Origin: a virus
Direction: 5' to 3' (one strand)
DNA: 64,000 nucleotides
IMG/VR virus record: IMGVR_UViG_3300028840_002847
Span: 1-64,000 of that record
Position numbers and translations under genes: made by a program
Notes under the pieces: generated by a model
Told to the model about the DNA's origin: nothing
What the model saw: only the letters and a program-made list of their open reading frames with translations
The model's database searches: none
Shown here: positions 32,001 to 41,332 of the stretch, in pieces
Position numbering within the stretch: position 1 is the first letter of the stretch
Layout of the letters: each line of letters opens with the position of its first letter

Positions 32001-34247
32001 GACGGAGTAACAGGAGCTTCTACAGGGTTAGCTACTGCCATTACGAATACCTCCGGCGCAATATCGATGACTACCGGGGACCTTGCTCTAATGGGCGGGG
32101 AACTAGAGATAGTCACCAATACCGCAGGCGAAGTAATAAATGAAGTCTGGGTCCTCAAGGAGGGAATGTTTGGATTAGGGGAAGAGGTAGCCTTGACAAC
32201 GGGGCAGATGGCAGACCTCGGAATAGTTGTAACCGAAGGGGGCGTCCAAGCCAGCGCCTCTGCCGCAGCCTTTGCGGAGATAGGAGCGGTAATCAATGCC
32301 GTTGCCGGTCCTATTGCTATGGGAACACTCGTAATCAACGGGTTGACCCAAGGTTTGTCTAAGATGGATGCCGCCTTAGAAGGTGGGGAAGACTCAGTAA
32401 TGCTCTTTGGTGCGGGGCTAGGAAATCTAGTTGCCCCGATAACTTCCGTATTGCCGGACATGGGCGACTTCGACGATATGCTCAGTTCTATTGCCGCAGG
32501 AGTAGCTATCTTAGGACCGGGCCTCGGCACGCTAGCGGGTAGTTTTCTCGCTTTTGGAGAGAGTTTAGGAATTATCAGCCACGGGAAATCATGGGAAGAA
32601 AACCTAGCTGACCATATTGAGAGCGCTCTGGAAAGCGGCCGTACTCAGGAAGTAATAGAGTTCTATTTTCAGACCTTATTTGAAGATGCCCTTATGGGAG
32701 ACGGAGGTTTTACTGAACTGATAGACATAACCGACGGTATTTTATCAGAAAACCTTGAGGCACGTTGGGCGTGGTATAGGAAGTATGTTGAGGGGCTGGG
32801 GATATTTACAGAGGAACAGCTTCAACAAATGCGGGACGCCTTGCAGTTATACGAAGATGCGGAGGACAGGCAGGAGGCTGCTCAACGGACTGCTCTTGAT
32901 ATAGCTAAACAGCAGATGGAGCGGTTTACTTGGCAGATGATGAACGAGGTTCCTTATCTCGCAGATGCCCTAGCAGGGGCTAGTGGACTTTTAGAAGACG
33001 CATGGAACCAAGCTATTGAAAACGGGGTTACTTCTGTTGAGGGTCTGCGGGATATATTTGAACAGTTAATGATCGATTCCGGCGAATACTCCCAAGAGGT
33101 CATAGACAGGATGCTTACGGTATTCGACCAGAGTTCCTCCGCTTTTGACCTCACCCAAGATTTGGCTACTGCCGCCGGACACTTCTGGGAAGAATTCGCG
33201 GGGGATATAAAGAACGCCTTGGATGAAGCCGGGGTATCTATAACCGACTTCGAGACTAACCTTGAGCGTACTATGCAGTTTGCTATTGAGAAATTCGCCG
33301 ATTTGAATTCTATCGAAATGTTCTTTGAAGGGGGCTGGGCGCAGATCGAGGAATGGCTTAAAACTATCCCGGGCATGACGGACGACCTCGTCGACAAGTT
33401 CATGGAAAGCATAATGGAGAACTGGGATTCAATCAGAGAGTTTGGATTTGAATTAGGAGATAACTTCGCGGAATTAGTAGAAGAAGGAATCAATAATGTT
33501 GAACCTGAAACAAGCATATTCGATAATATATTCCAAAACGCTGATGATGCTACTGACGAAGTAGACGATTTAGCTGATGCTCTCCAGCGCACTTTCCAGC
33601 AAGCCGAAGATGGAGCCGATAATGCGACAGTATCCCTAGACCAGTTTAACCAAGCCCTAGAGGACGCTCAGAAAGAGTCTAAAAAGACGGGGCAGAGCCT
33701 GAGAGAAAGCCTTGAGGGCACCCTGCGGCAGTTACCGGAAGTCACCGAGGAAATGATTCAGCAGATGCTCGACATGTTCGATGCTGGAGATTGGAGTATA
33801 GAATATCTAATCTCCGAAGAAGGTTACTCCGAACTAATAGATTTATTAAATGCTATCCCCACGGAGATAACCACGACTGTAAATGTTTCAGAGAATAATG
33901 AAAACGATACAGAGAGCGTCTTAGACAATATCTTAAATGGAGCGAAGGGAACTGCTGGCGGCCGTCGCGGTTCTTCTCCTGTCCTTGATGCGGTTGACAG
34001 TATTGTAAACGGGTTGACTGATCTAGGTGTAAGCCCTCAGATTATCTCACCCACTCCCGTAGGGTTTAAGGGCGGAGTAGCTGACATCTTGCCATCTTCG
34101 ACAGAACCGCTTATTATAAATAATAAGTTCGTAATCGAAGGGGGAATGATAGACGACCCTATTTATTGGCAAAAAGTAGTTAGGGACAAAGTAATCCCTA
34201 ATATAGACGATGAACTCTCTCGATACGGCAAAAGATTAAGAGGTTAG
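29031..34247 (+). CDS. Tape measure protein
   Basis: The 1,738-residue protein is the longest in the window. It has a TP901-type N-terminal region (AKEFIAYEKGLAEVSTM, near 95-111), a hydrophobic stretch around 410-480, long coiled-coil regions, and a Gly/Ala-rich segment near 960-1090. It sets tail length; with the usual rule of about 0.15 nm per residue, the tail would be near 260 nm. No peptidase or lysozyme motif is seen. Ribosome binding site AAGGAG. Confidence 0.93.
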   Translation: MAGDDVFAKLIAVIGIEGLDAVGKALNKYVKDLKATGKTAGDELGKQESRYQKWSKNVAKSVNSNVMAFRTAGRYLTVMGGALTAFFAKGAKEFIAYEKGLAEVSTMLAGTGEQVAGQMAIYDEGIRKLSVSFNQSTQTLTRGLYDILSASVAPAEALDVLATSSMAATAGLTDVRTAADAATTVMNSYAMAADNSGKVQDTLWGIVRRGKVTYEQIATTIGKVASIGAVAGLSFEEMAASIATATRAGVRYRIATTALNATILSFLKGSDESKAKAREFGFELDANTLKTIGLSGVIERLAGANDAHRKATAADIAVLFQNRRALRLVNPLLQQMEGFLYDVTYMSHAAGNSLVAFNKIAKTMDFQLGQLNKALNLLMIEAFEPLAPIVGGIADILFKFIEMMRQIPEPIRAAIVIFTALTGVLLTLSGLILLMIPGIAILLPKLAAIGIVVGSIVGAATIITGIAVAIKGSGDEARDAVPAIEKYSDTLDDIQEKFTNYLDFKTSVTELIERIKSLMATESELTAQGKDATSISRKLEQALAELADIAPNVAEAFDGTAGSIDDMEAAAADAIATIERLTEVQVEAQLNAAEAERIAAGKEAEEAAARLLKVEQDKLQASKNWLRFQKESAGMIEESEFIVKGMATSLSNGLTIVEDLTYNAAEAAAHAKKDYGELSALEDELTAKKDIYNKAIAREEALRKKLGELRDGELTDARTAVDIAAQEVFYKKALIDFENGVAQARGETIHTLDELQKKYEEAHAKAKEVFLDEMKDNDARQSAMTALGAAWEEYKESYDAAYEAEEDLLDETVDREIEHFGLRLENAVTYLKKKLAAEELNAAQTMAILDRISVYEQEIAVQHAQIWMDVNNTIKDSYTDLLVDLMDFSGDASDIFDNFADKIGNAFKEGFAKALVEKSGFDDIFKGNLLDLGSFVGNLGTTITTVFSNVFNTAGTAVESFASLFTGSSVGGGGLFSGFAGAGADAAVSLDGVTGASTGLATAITNTSGAISMTTGDLALMGGELEIVTNTAGEVINEVWVLKEGMFGLGEEVALTTGQMADLGIVVTEGGVQASASAAAFAEIGAVINAVAGPIAMGTLVINGLTQGLSKMDAALEGGEDSVMLFGAGLGNLVAPITSVLPDMGDFDDMLSSIAAGVAILGPGLGTLAGSFLAFGESLGIISHGKSWEENLADHIESALESGRTQEVIEFYFQTLFEDALMGDGGFTELIDITDGILSENLEARWAWYRKYVEGLGIFTEEQLQQMRDALQLYEDAEDRQEAAQRTALDIAKQQMERFTWQMMNEVPYLADALAGASGLLEDAWNQAIENGVTSVEGLRDIFEQLMIDSGEYSQEVIDRMLTVFDQSSSAFDLTQDLATAAGHFWEEFAGDIKNALDEAGVSITDFETNLERTMQFAIEKFADLNSIEMFFEGGWAQIEEWLKTIPGMTDDLVDKFMESIMENWDSIREFGFELGDNFAELVEEGINNVEPETSIFDNIFQNADDATDEVDDLADALQRTFQQAEDGADNATVSLDQFNQALEDAQKESKKTGQSLRESLEGTLRQLPEVTEEMIQQMLDMFDAGDWSIEYLISEEGYSELIDLLNAIPTEITTTVNVSENNENDTESVLDNILNGAKGTAGGRRGSSPVLDAVDSIVNGLTDLGVSPQIISPTPVGFKGGVADILPSSTEPLIINNKFVIEGGMIDDPIYWQKVVRDKVIPNIDDELSRYGKRLRG

Positions 34248-34249
34248 AA

Positions 34250-34747
34250 ATGAGTGGATCACGAAGAAAAATGTTAGACGGACCAGTGTTTAGGTTCACT
34301 TATTATTGGAGCGGGCTTTACCCTGTGATATACGACCTTGATTTATCGGGGACAGGTTGTGATCAGAAAATAAACTGGGACAGGATAGCGACGGAACACA
34401 CTCTTGACAGGGGTAATTATAAGCGATACCTTAAAGGTTTTCAACTCAACGCCACCTTAACTTGGGGAGACAATGCTCTCCTTGAGGCAACGATGTTGGA
34501 CACTGACAGTTACACCGGGAGGACGGAACAGTTAGTGAACCTCATGTTTAATACTACTTGTAACGATGATATATTCTATTGGCCTTTCCCGGGAGCACAC
34601 CCTACGGTATACTTTAAGGTAATCTGGAAAGGTAACTATAATTTTAATTATGTAACCGGATTAGTAGGAACAGGTTTTCAAGGTGTGATAAATCTAATTG
34701 GCGCCGATGTCCTAGAAAAGAGTCCTACATTTCAGTCGGGGGTATAA
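34250..34747 (+). CDS. Minor tail protein
   Basis: The 165-residue, aromatic-rich, beta-type protein begins 2 nt after the tape measure. Position suggests a distal tail or tail-tip component. No diagnostic motif is seen. Confidence 0.5.
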   Translation: MSGSRRKMLDGPVFRFTYYWSGLYPVIYDLDLSGTGCDQKINWDRIATEHTLDRGNYKRYLKGFQLNATLTWGDNALLEATMLDTDSYTGRTEQLVNLMFNTTCNDDIFYWPFPGAHPTVYFKVIWKGNYNFNYVTGLVGTGFQGVINLIGADVLEKSPTFQSGV

Positions 34748-34748
34748 A

Positions 34749-34943
34749 ATGAGAAGTTCAATGAGGCTGGCCTTTGAGTGTCCGTGGTGTAAACGCCCGT
34801 GTGGGTATGCTATGGACCGCAACGGCATGGTGCATAATAATGAAACTATAGGTCGGGCAAACGGCGATTTTATTCCATGCCCTGTCTGCAAAGGACCGAT
34901 AGAAGTAATGGTCAACGTTCAATTTCACAAGAAGGAGAAATAG
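34749..34943 (+). CDS. Small zinc-ribbon protein
   Basis: The 64-residue protein has CPWCKRPCGY near the N-terminus and CPVC near residue 47. It is tightly packed between tail genes. Virion or chaperone role unknown. Confidence 0.65.
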   Translation: MRSSMRLAFECPWCKRPCGYAMDRNGMVHNNETIGRANGDFIPCPVCKGPIEVMVNVQFHKKEK

Positions 34944-34944
34944 C

Positions 34945-36021
34945 ATGAGTATTCCTATCATGGAAGGATTTTCAGGTTCAATTCCTACCTCAGCTAATAA
35001 ATTCGCCGATTCAGATGTTGCGGCCTTCCGTCTGCCCGTAGTAGAGCCGGGAGGGGAATCGATAAACGAAAATAGTTGGTGGTATAATCTAGGTTATGCC
35101 AACCTGTATAATGCTCAACTCTCCCTCGTTGAGGGAGGGACTATGGATACGGGGGCCGATGCCGACACTATTGATGTAATGGCAATAAAGCAGAGCGGCG
35201 GTTATATTCTTGCTCAAGCTACCCCGGCGACAGTAGCGAATACTTCTGGCTGGGCAATACCGATAGACGCTACATTTCAGCCCTTCGTTTCATATTTTAG
35301 GGCAGGTATAAAATGGAATCCTCCCCTCGGCGCAACCGTAGGAGTAATAAGAAAATGCTTTCAATGGGACGGGTCTTATTATCCTAATACGTGGGATTTC
35401 GTTTATTACCCTATGGCAAATGAATACTATCCCGATTCCACTTTTTATTCTGACCCAATGAGTGTGTTTACTAGCGGAGGTTCTGTAAATATAAGAGCTA
35501 AAGCGGGCTGTTCAACTGGGTATTGTTTAACGTTAGTTGCTGATAAACCCTTTCTCTCAGACACATATCAACTGTATGAACATAGCACTGCCGGTGACCC
35601 ATGGGTAGATGGTGTAAACAACGCTACTGGTTATGTAATAGAGTTTCGGATAGAGGACTGGGGGTTTGGACTTCTCTCTCCCGAGCTTAATAACTTTTCG
35701 ATAGAGATAAGGGACGGAACTTATTCCTATGAAATTTATATCACAGGCGAAGGAGTGATTGACGCTTCGGGTTTCGCAACTCCGATTTCTGATGACTTTA
35801 GTACCGATGAACTCAACACTTATCAAATTAAGGTTCAAGGTTCTTCTTTTGAGATATATCGTAATGGTGTTTTACGAGCAAGCTCAACATTAAATGTAGC
35901 ATCTCCGTTAAAGAAATTTGGGTTTAAGGTTACATCTTTAACAGGGGCCTCCAATGGAGCAAAATGGTATTTAGACTATATTAAGTATTTTCTTGGTGGA
36001 ACCACCCCTCCGATTTTCTAA
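34945..36021 (+). CDS. Tail protein with C-terminal lectin/LamG-like domain
   Basis: The 358-residue protein has a beta-rich N-terminal half and a concanavalin/LamG-like region from about 180 to 350 (VEFRIEDWGF, FSIEIRDG, SFEIYRNGVL, KWYLDYIKYF). Such domains bind carbohydrate, so it may touch the host surface. Ribosome binding site AAGGAG. Confidence 0.65.
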   Translation: MSIPIMEGFSGSIPTSANKFADSDVAAFRLPVVEPGGESINENSWWYNLGYANLYNAQLSLVEGGTMDTGADADTIDVMAIKQSGGYILAQATPATVANTSGWAIPIDATFQPFVSYFRAGIKWNPPLGATVGVIRKCFQWDGSYYPNTWDFVYYPMANEYYPDSTFYSDPMSVFTSGGSVNIRAKAGCSTGYCLTLVADKPFLSDTYQLYEHSTAGDPWVDGVNNATGYVIEFRIEDWGFGLLSPELNNFSIEIRDGTYSYEIYITGEGVIDASGFATPISDDFSTDELNTYQIKVQGSSFEIYRNGVLRASSTLNVASPLKKFGFKVTSLTGASNGAKWYLDYIKYFLGGTTPPIF

Positions 36022-36032
36022 AAGGAGCCGAG

Positions 36033-39000
36033 ATGGCTAATATCCTCCTTAACCGCAGTTTCGAGACGGGGAATATTGATAACTGGAACCTCTACCCTAT
36101 CGGGACTTCTCAATCCTCAGACCAAGCCTTTGATGGAACATACTCCTGCAAGATAGAAAACCCGACAACCGACTATTCTCACAGGGGAGTTGAGTCCGAT
36201 CAGGTTCCCGCAGGAGCCGGGTTATCTTATACCGTAGGGGCGTGGTTTTATATTGAAGATACTGGCTCGGGGATACCTGCTTCTTCTACTGCTACTCATG
36301 TCAGAATGCGGCTAGCTTTCTATGATTCAGCTCATACACTTATCAGCTATGGAGTTTATAATCCCTCTTACCCTGATTGGGGTTATACAAATATCAATAT
36401 CTGGGACTCATGGTTTTATAAGTTTTTTTCGTTTACTGCCCCGGCTTATACTCAATATGTTTCAGTAATTCTTGAAGCTAGAGAAGAAAATAACCCTTCG
36501 CCTCCTCCTACCGGGCAACCCGATAATAACGTATATTTCGACTATGCAATCATAGAAGAAACCTACCCGGATTATTCAGCGGATAACCAACGTATCTTGA
36601 GTTGTATTGGTGCCCATTACGATGAAGACGACCAAAGAATTCTTAGTGCGATAGGGGCGGCTCATAGCGCAGATAACCAGAGAATCTGGGGGTATATTAT
36701 GGACGACCTTCCCTCAGACGACAGTTATAGGATATGGGGTTTAATTGCAGAACATTGTATTCACACTAATTTTCTAATAGTAGGTGAAATAACAAGGCGA
36801 ACGGAGTGGCTTGATGAACCCGATACGGGCTTCCTTGCCGAAGAAGCGAAAGCCTGTAATTTTCCTCAGCGCCGTGTCCTTTATTTCCATGACCTACTTC
36901 CTGTTAATCCAGTACCCGGCCCCGGTGGAGCTACTAGATATATTGACCTTACCGAGAAGGTAATGCAGATCGGTTCCATTAATCGAGATATCCCTGTCTC
37001 CCCTACCGATAGTCCAGAGTTAATCGTATCAGACTTAAAGCTCTCAGTAAGTAATAGAGATTACTATTTCTCAGACCGTTCGGCTGACAGCCCTTTTTAC
37101 GGCATTCTATCTGCAGGAGGGAATTATATTGGTTGGAAAGACGGGGGAAGGATAGAGATATGGTGCGGGTTTAATTATCCTCCTAATGTTACCAAGCTCA
37201 TCAAGAAAGCTAAGATGGTAATTGTAAGTATCGAAACCCAAAGCGATACAGGGACAGCATCAATCTCGCTCAGGGATTATGTAAGCAATATCCTTGATAT
37301 TCAAGTTGGTTTGCCGGATGCCTTAACCGGGGCTGAGCGTCCATTAGAATACCCTGTTCAGAATATAATAGCAGGGACTAACGGGGCTCTAAACTTTTAC
37401 ACTAATCTAGCTGGTTGGGTCACGGTCACTTTGCCGACGGGGTCTTACGGCAAGCATACCCGAGCGATAATAATGACCGAGCTTATGAATGCCAGTGCAT
37501 TGGTTACGCTGACGGGTGATGATATGGAAGAGTTCAAGGTTGAGTTTGACGAAGAAACTCAGCGATATACTTTTTCATTTTCGGGTGGTGGTACTTCTCC
37601 CGGTATCACAACCTTTAAGGTGTCTACCCAAGTTGCCGGGGCGGCGTATGTTCCTTTTGCCCTTGGCGGCTGGACGATCTATGATGCGGACATTGCAAAC
37701 AACAACCCTGATATTTTATCCCCCAATGACCTTACTGCTACCGTAATCAATTTCACTACTTTGTTAGAAAATCTGCTTGAGGACGACGGAGGAATGCTCG
37801 CGGTAGATGTTGATATTGAAACTATCGCCGGAATCAATTTCATGAATGTTAGGTGGGATAGTTCTTCTCTCCTAAGTTGCATATCGGAAGTTGCTCAATG
37901 CGGCATGGGCGCGATGTGGATGACAGACGACGGCGTTGTATATTTTAAGACCTTTAATAATCTTGTCGGGACAGTGTCTAAGGCGTTGGAAGTAGAAACA
38001 GATTATAGAAGGATAAAATATATCGGGCAAGACGCAGATAATAAGATAAGGAAAGTAACCGTTACCGGGAAATTCGAGGCAGCCTATGCGGAGGTAGATT
38101 CCGGCAGCGAGATTGGAACAGAATATAATATCACGAATAATCTTGTAGAGACCGAGGCGCTGGCTACTTCTATGGCGGAAGCCTATTTTTCGCGATACAA
38201 TGTTGTCCCTGTCTCGTTAAAAATCGAGGGAGAGTATCTACCCTCTTTAGAGTTAACGGACAGAGTATCAGTAGTTGACCCTTCGTCTCCGAACGCCATG
38301 TTAGGGCAAGTCACGAAGCTAAATCTTAATCCGAGTAGCTTTACTTCCCAGATAGAATTACACCCCTTTGTGCTTTCTCATACGTGGAAGGGTAGAGCAG
38401 ATTGGGAGAGTTATGTTTCGCCTGACGGCGGTCTTTATGTTCCCCACGATAGGGATTATCTGCAAACAAAATTGCTTGCCTTAACAGGAGACCGGTCTTA
38501 TGTCTTTGATTCGGGATCGGTTGGAACTCGCTGGGTAAACCTCGTCTATGAAGCAGACCTTAGTCATAAAGTATTCTTTTTAGACCATGCCGACGAAAGT
38601 TGGATAGGGCGATATACTTTTGGTACCCTCGGTTCCCAGAATATAAATCTAGGGGCTTACAGTTACGATGCTACAAATTACCGAATGATAATTCAGGCGT
38701 CAGCAGATAACACTTCGGTCTTTGCGGTTGTAGATGGGCTGTTAGACGAAGTAGGGGGCGGACATTATAGCGACTATACTATTTCTAATGCTTGGCTCAT
38801 GACGGGAATATTAGGCAATCCGGTTGACCCCGCTGATTGGACATTACAGAATCAAGGGCATTACTTTGGTCAAGTTATTAGACACCTTAACTCTCAAAAC
38901 TATCTCTTAGCCTTTGTAAAATGCTTAGGGGGTTCATCTTCCCCCCGGCTAGCCGCATTTATGGGCGGCAGCCTAGTCGAATACCTTAATCAGTCCTATT

Positions 39001-39407
39001 ACGATGCCGGGGGAGGCTATGCTTATCTATCCCTTGATTCAGTTTATAGCCAGCAGGTAGGATTTTATGGAACAACGGGCCATCAAGCTATACCTAATCA
39101 TATCGATCAAGGTGAATTTCCTTTAACCAGTTCGCTCCCAGTAGGTCCGACATTAGCCGGGGTAGGGTTCGCACGGTGCTCAGGATATATTTATAATACT
39201 GAGATGTGGACCTATTTAGCTCCTGACGCTTTAGATCCTACGTTTGAATATTATACCTCTCCTGATGGTATCGTGTGGGCGGGACCATATTCATCTATAT
39301 CAGGATTGTCGGGGCGTTATATAAAGATCAAAGTAACTCTTTCCAGAGCCACTAAGTATGATACAATTCCTTTTCTTAAATCTATGACTGTCAGTTATTC
39401 ATCTTAA
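36033..39407 (+). CDS. Large tail-tip protein with N-terminal carbohydrate-binding-like domain
   Basis: The 1,124-residue protein begins with a CBM-like beta-sandwich (NRSFETGNIDNWNLYPIG, ending with VYFDYAIIEE, about 1-180). Next come four short repeats of the type DNQRIL-IGAxH (about 183-245). A central hub-like region contains NRDYYFSDRSADSPFYG and later VTVTGKFEAAYAEVDSG and ELTDRVSVVDPSS, typical of tail hub proteins that form the tube end. Length and position after the tape measure and tail genes agree. Confidence 0.72.
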   Translation: MANILLNRSFETGNIDNWNLYPIGTSQSSDQAFDGTYSCKIENPTTDYSHRGVESDQVPAGAGLSYTVGAWFYIEDTGSGIPASSTATHVRMRLAFYDSAHTLISYGVYNPSYPDWGYTNINIWDSWFYKFFSFTAPAYTQYVSVILEAREENNPSPPPTGQPDNNVYFDYAIIEETYPDYSADNQRILSCIGAHYDEDDQRILSAIGAAHSADNQRIWGYIMDDLPSDDSYRIWGLIAEHCIHTNFLIVGEITRRTEWLDEPDTGFLAEEAKACNFPQRRVLYFHDLLPVNPVPGPGGATRYIDLTEKVMQIGSINRDIPVSPTDSPELIVSDLKLSVSNRDYYFSDRSADSPFYGILSAGGNYIGWKDGGRIEIWCGFNYPPNVTKLIKKAKMVIVSIETQSDTGTASISLRDYVSNILDIQVGLPDALTGAERPLEYPVQNIIAGTNGALNFYTNLAGWVTVTLPTGSYGKHTRAIIMTELMNASALVTLTGDDMEEFKVEFDEETQRYTFSFSGGGTSPGITTFKVSTQVAGAAYVPFALGGWTIYDADIANNNPDILSPNDLTATVINFTTLLENLLEDDGGMLAVDVDIETIAGINFMNVRWDSSSLLSCISEVAQCGMGAMWMTDDGVVYFKTFNNLVGTVSKALEVETDYRRIKYIGQDADNKIRKVTVTGKFEAAYAEVDSGSEIGTEYNITNNLVETEALATSMAEAYFSRYNVVPVSLKIEGEYLPSLELTDRVSVVDPSSPNAMLGQVTKLNLNPSSFTSQIELHPFVLSHTWKGRADWESYVSPDGGLYVPHDRDYLQTKLLALTGDRSYVFDSGSVGTRWVNLVYEADLSHKVFFLDHADESWIGRYTFGTLGSQNINLGAYSYDATNYRMIIQASADNTSVFAVVDGLLDEVGGGHYSDYTISNAWLMTGILGNPVDPADWTLQNQGHYFGQVIRHLNSQNYLLAFVKCLGGSSSPRLAAFMGGSLVEYLNQSYYDAGGGYAYLSLDSVYSQQVGFYGTTGHQAIPNHIDQGEFPLTSSLPVGPTLAGVGFARCSGYIYNTEMWTYLAPDALDPTFEYYTSPDGIVWAGPYSSISGLSGRYIKIKVTLSRATKYDTIPFLKSMTVSYSS

Positions 39408-39426
39408 CCGTGGGAGGATAAATATA

Positions 39427-39960
39427 ATGCCAGCCGCAATATCACCACTTCTGTCTTTTGTCGAGTCCGGCATGGTCTGCGCTGAGATCGGTGTGCAGGA
39501 AGCGAAAAGCAGCGTGCTACTTCTTGAGCAAGATATAAAACTGCTCTATGCTATCGACCCTTGGGCACCCTCGCCCTACTATTTAGAAGGAAAATTCTGT
39601 TTAGGCGACTTTCCGGTCTGGGAAGCCCGCGCAATGGCACGATTAAAGCCGTATATCAACGCAGGACGGGTTATTGTGCTTAAAATGGGTTCAACCCAAG
39701 GGGCGGGGGAGATAGCCGCTCAGAGCTTAGATTTCGCGTTTATTGACGGCAATCACACCTTCTCGTATGTAACTACTGATATTCAGAATTATTGGATAAG
39801 AGTAAAGCCGGGTGGGATATTAAGCGGACACGATTACGTTCCCAGTGCTGGGCGGGAACATATACAGGTAAAAGAGGCGGTAGACACATGGATAAAGACA
39901 CGGCCCAACTTAAAACTAGAAAAGCACGGGGACTGCTGGATGATCAGAAAGCCATTGTAA
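39427..39960 (+). CDS. Class I SAM-dependent methyltransferase
   Basis: The 177-residue protein has the motif I strand CAEIGVQEAKSS, an acidic LYAIDPW strand end, LDFAFIDGNHTFSYVTTDI and KPGGILSGHDY, the pattern of Methyltransf_24-type enzymes. These often act on sugars or small molecules. It starts a four-gene set with phosphatase-fold and glycosyltransferase genes, and this suggests glycan modification. Confidence 0.8.
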   Translation: MPAAISPLLSFVESGMVCAEIGVQEAKSSVLLLEQDIKLLYAIDPWAPSPYYLEGKFCLGDFPVWEARAMARLKPYINAGRVIVLKMGSTQGAGEIAAQSLDFAFIDGNHTFSYVTTDIQNYWIRVKPGGILSGHDYVPSAGREHIQVKEAVDTWIKTRPNLKLEKHGDCWMIRKPL

Positions 39961-40652
39961 AGCGTATGGTCATTATTCTAGATGCCGTCCGTTGGGATGT
40001 AGCAATCGAATACCTATGGCCCGCTGTATGTGGTAAACTGATCAGAGTTAGGACACCTATCGATTGGACGCTCGCTTTCTACGAGATGGCAAAGCCTTGG
40101 ATAGAGTCTTTCCCGGGAACGGTAAGCCTTATGACCTGTGGTTGGGGGCAAAAGGCAGAAGTAAAATGCGATCGTGGTCCATGGGGTCATATGTTCCCTC
40201 TCCGGGATAACCTATACGAAATTATCAGGGAGCTCATCAAATTATCGAGGACAGACGGGAATAGCCTCCTAGTCGTCCACGATTTTTTTATCCACAATTA
40301 TTTTGATGATATCGGGGGCTTAAAGAGTCTCACTCCTGCTAATCAGAATCAGGCGTGGGGAGCCTATCTGTATCGAGTAGAATCTATCCTCCCGAGTATT
40401 GTCGAAGCAATTAAGGCTGGACAGACTCATGGCTTTGAGGTTTTCCTTACAGCCGATCACGGCGAGGCTTTTTGGGAAAAAGGGAGCCAATGCCACCATG
40501 GGAATTGTTGCCGGGACGCAGACGGAATTTCAGCGAAAGAGGTGCAGGATATTTTCCTCCTCAAGGTAGGAGAAGAATTTACGGGGATAAAAGCAGATCC
40601 CCAAGATGCCCGGATAATTCAAAAGAGTTTATTTGAAGGGGGACCGATATGA
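39888..40652 (+). CDS. Alkaline phosphatase/sulfatase-superfamily protein
   Basis: The protein (254 residues from ATG 39888) has VIILDAVRWDVA, like the first metal-binding motif and nucleophile region of sulfatases and phosphoglycerol transferases, and VFLTADHGEAFWE followed by QCHHGN, like the second metal site (DHG...H). The usual Ser/Cys/Thr nucleophile site is not obvious; Arg-Trp-Asp follows. ATG 39966 is an alternative start. It overlaps the methyltransferase gene. Confidence 0.68.
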   Translation: MDKDTAQLKTRKARGLLDDQKAIVKRMVIILDAVRWDVAIEYLWPAVCGKLIRVRTPIDWTLAFYEMAKPWIESFPGTVSLMTCGWGQKAEVKCDRGPWGHMFPLRDNLYEIIRELIKLSRTDGNSLLVVHDFFIHNYFDDIGGLKSLTPANQNQAWGAYLYRVESILPSIVEAIKAGQTHGFEVFLTADHGEAFWEKGSQCHHGNCCRDADGISAKEVQDIFLLKVGEEFTGIKADPQDARIIQKSLFEGGPI

Positions 40653-41332
40653 AACTCGTCGGAATAGTCAGAGCTAGGAACGCGAAACAGTATATAGGAC
40701 CGCTCGTTGACCAGATGAAGTCCTTCTGCGATGAGGTGATTGTTCTCGACGATCAATCGACAGACGGGACCGATAATATAGCAAAAGGATATGGCGCAGT
40801 CTTATACCGGGTCAATACCGGGGCGCCGCATCACGAAGGACGGGACAGGCGGCGTCTCCACGAGCTAGCGGGGCGGCATAAAGCAGACTGGGTATGGGGT
40901 CCGGATGCCGACGACCTGCTGGCAGAAGGTTGTTCTGCACGTATCAGAGGCTTGGCTGAGAGTGGTTGCGGCATGGAAGGTTTCCAGTTCCCCTATCTCT
41001 ATTGTTGGGGAGACACGAAGCACTACAGAGTTGACGGCTCTTACCGGAATACAACCGCATTGAAGCTCTTTAAGTACTCCCCTGACGAAAAGCCTATGAA
41101 TCGAGAAGTGCACTCCATGGCGGTACCGCGAGAAGTCCTCGAGAGAGGTATGTTCTGCTTGGTCCCTGACGTGCTGCTACTTCACCTAGGCTACATGACC
41201 CCGGCGCAGCGCCTAGAAAAATATCTGTATTATTCAGAAAAATACCCTCCGGGGTCTCAAGGTTTTAAGGACGGCGGTAGCAACGGGTGGGAACATATCT
41301 TAGGAAGGGAGGCTCAAATTGAGACAATCTAG
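40649..41332 (+). CDS. GT2-family glycosyltransferase
   Basis: The 227-residue GT-A protein has GIVRARNAKQYI, VIVLDDQSTDGT, and WVWGPDADDLL, the last being the DxD-type metal site. It overlaps the previous stop by 4 nt. It is related in style to the second module of the large glycosyltransferase at 23463. Confidence 0.83.
   Translation: MKLVGIVRARNAKQYIGPLVDQMKSFCDEVIVLDDQSTDGTDNIAKGYGAVLYRVNTGAPHHEGRDRRRLHELAGRHKADWVWGPDADDLLAEGCSARIRGLAESGCGMEGFQFPYLYCWGDTKHYRVDGSYRNTTALKLFKYSPDEKPMNREVHSMAVPREVLERGMFCLVPDVLLLHLGYMTPAQRLEKYLYYSEKYPPGSQGFKDGGSNGWEHILGREAQIETI

Noticed and set aside
31661-33592. Long minus-strand frames of 289 and 212 codons within the tape measure gene
   Set aside because: They are antisense shadows of a well-supported gene and encode Ser/Pro-rich low-complexity sequence.
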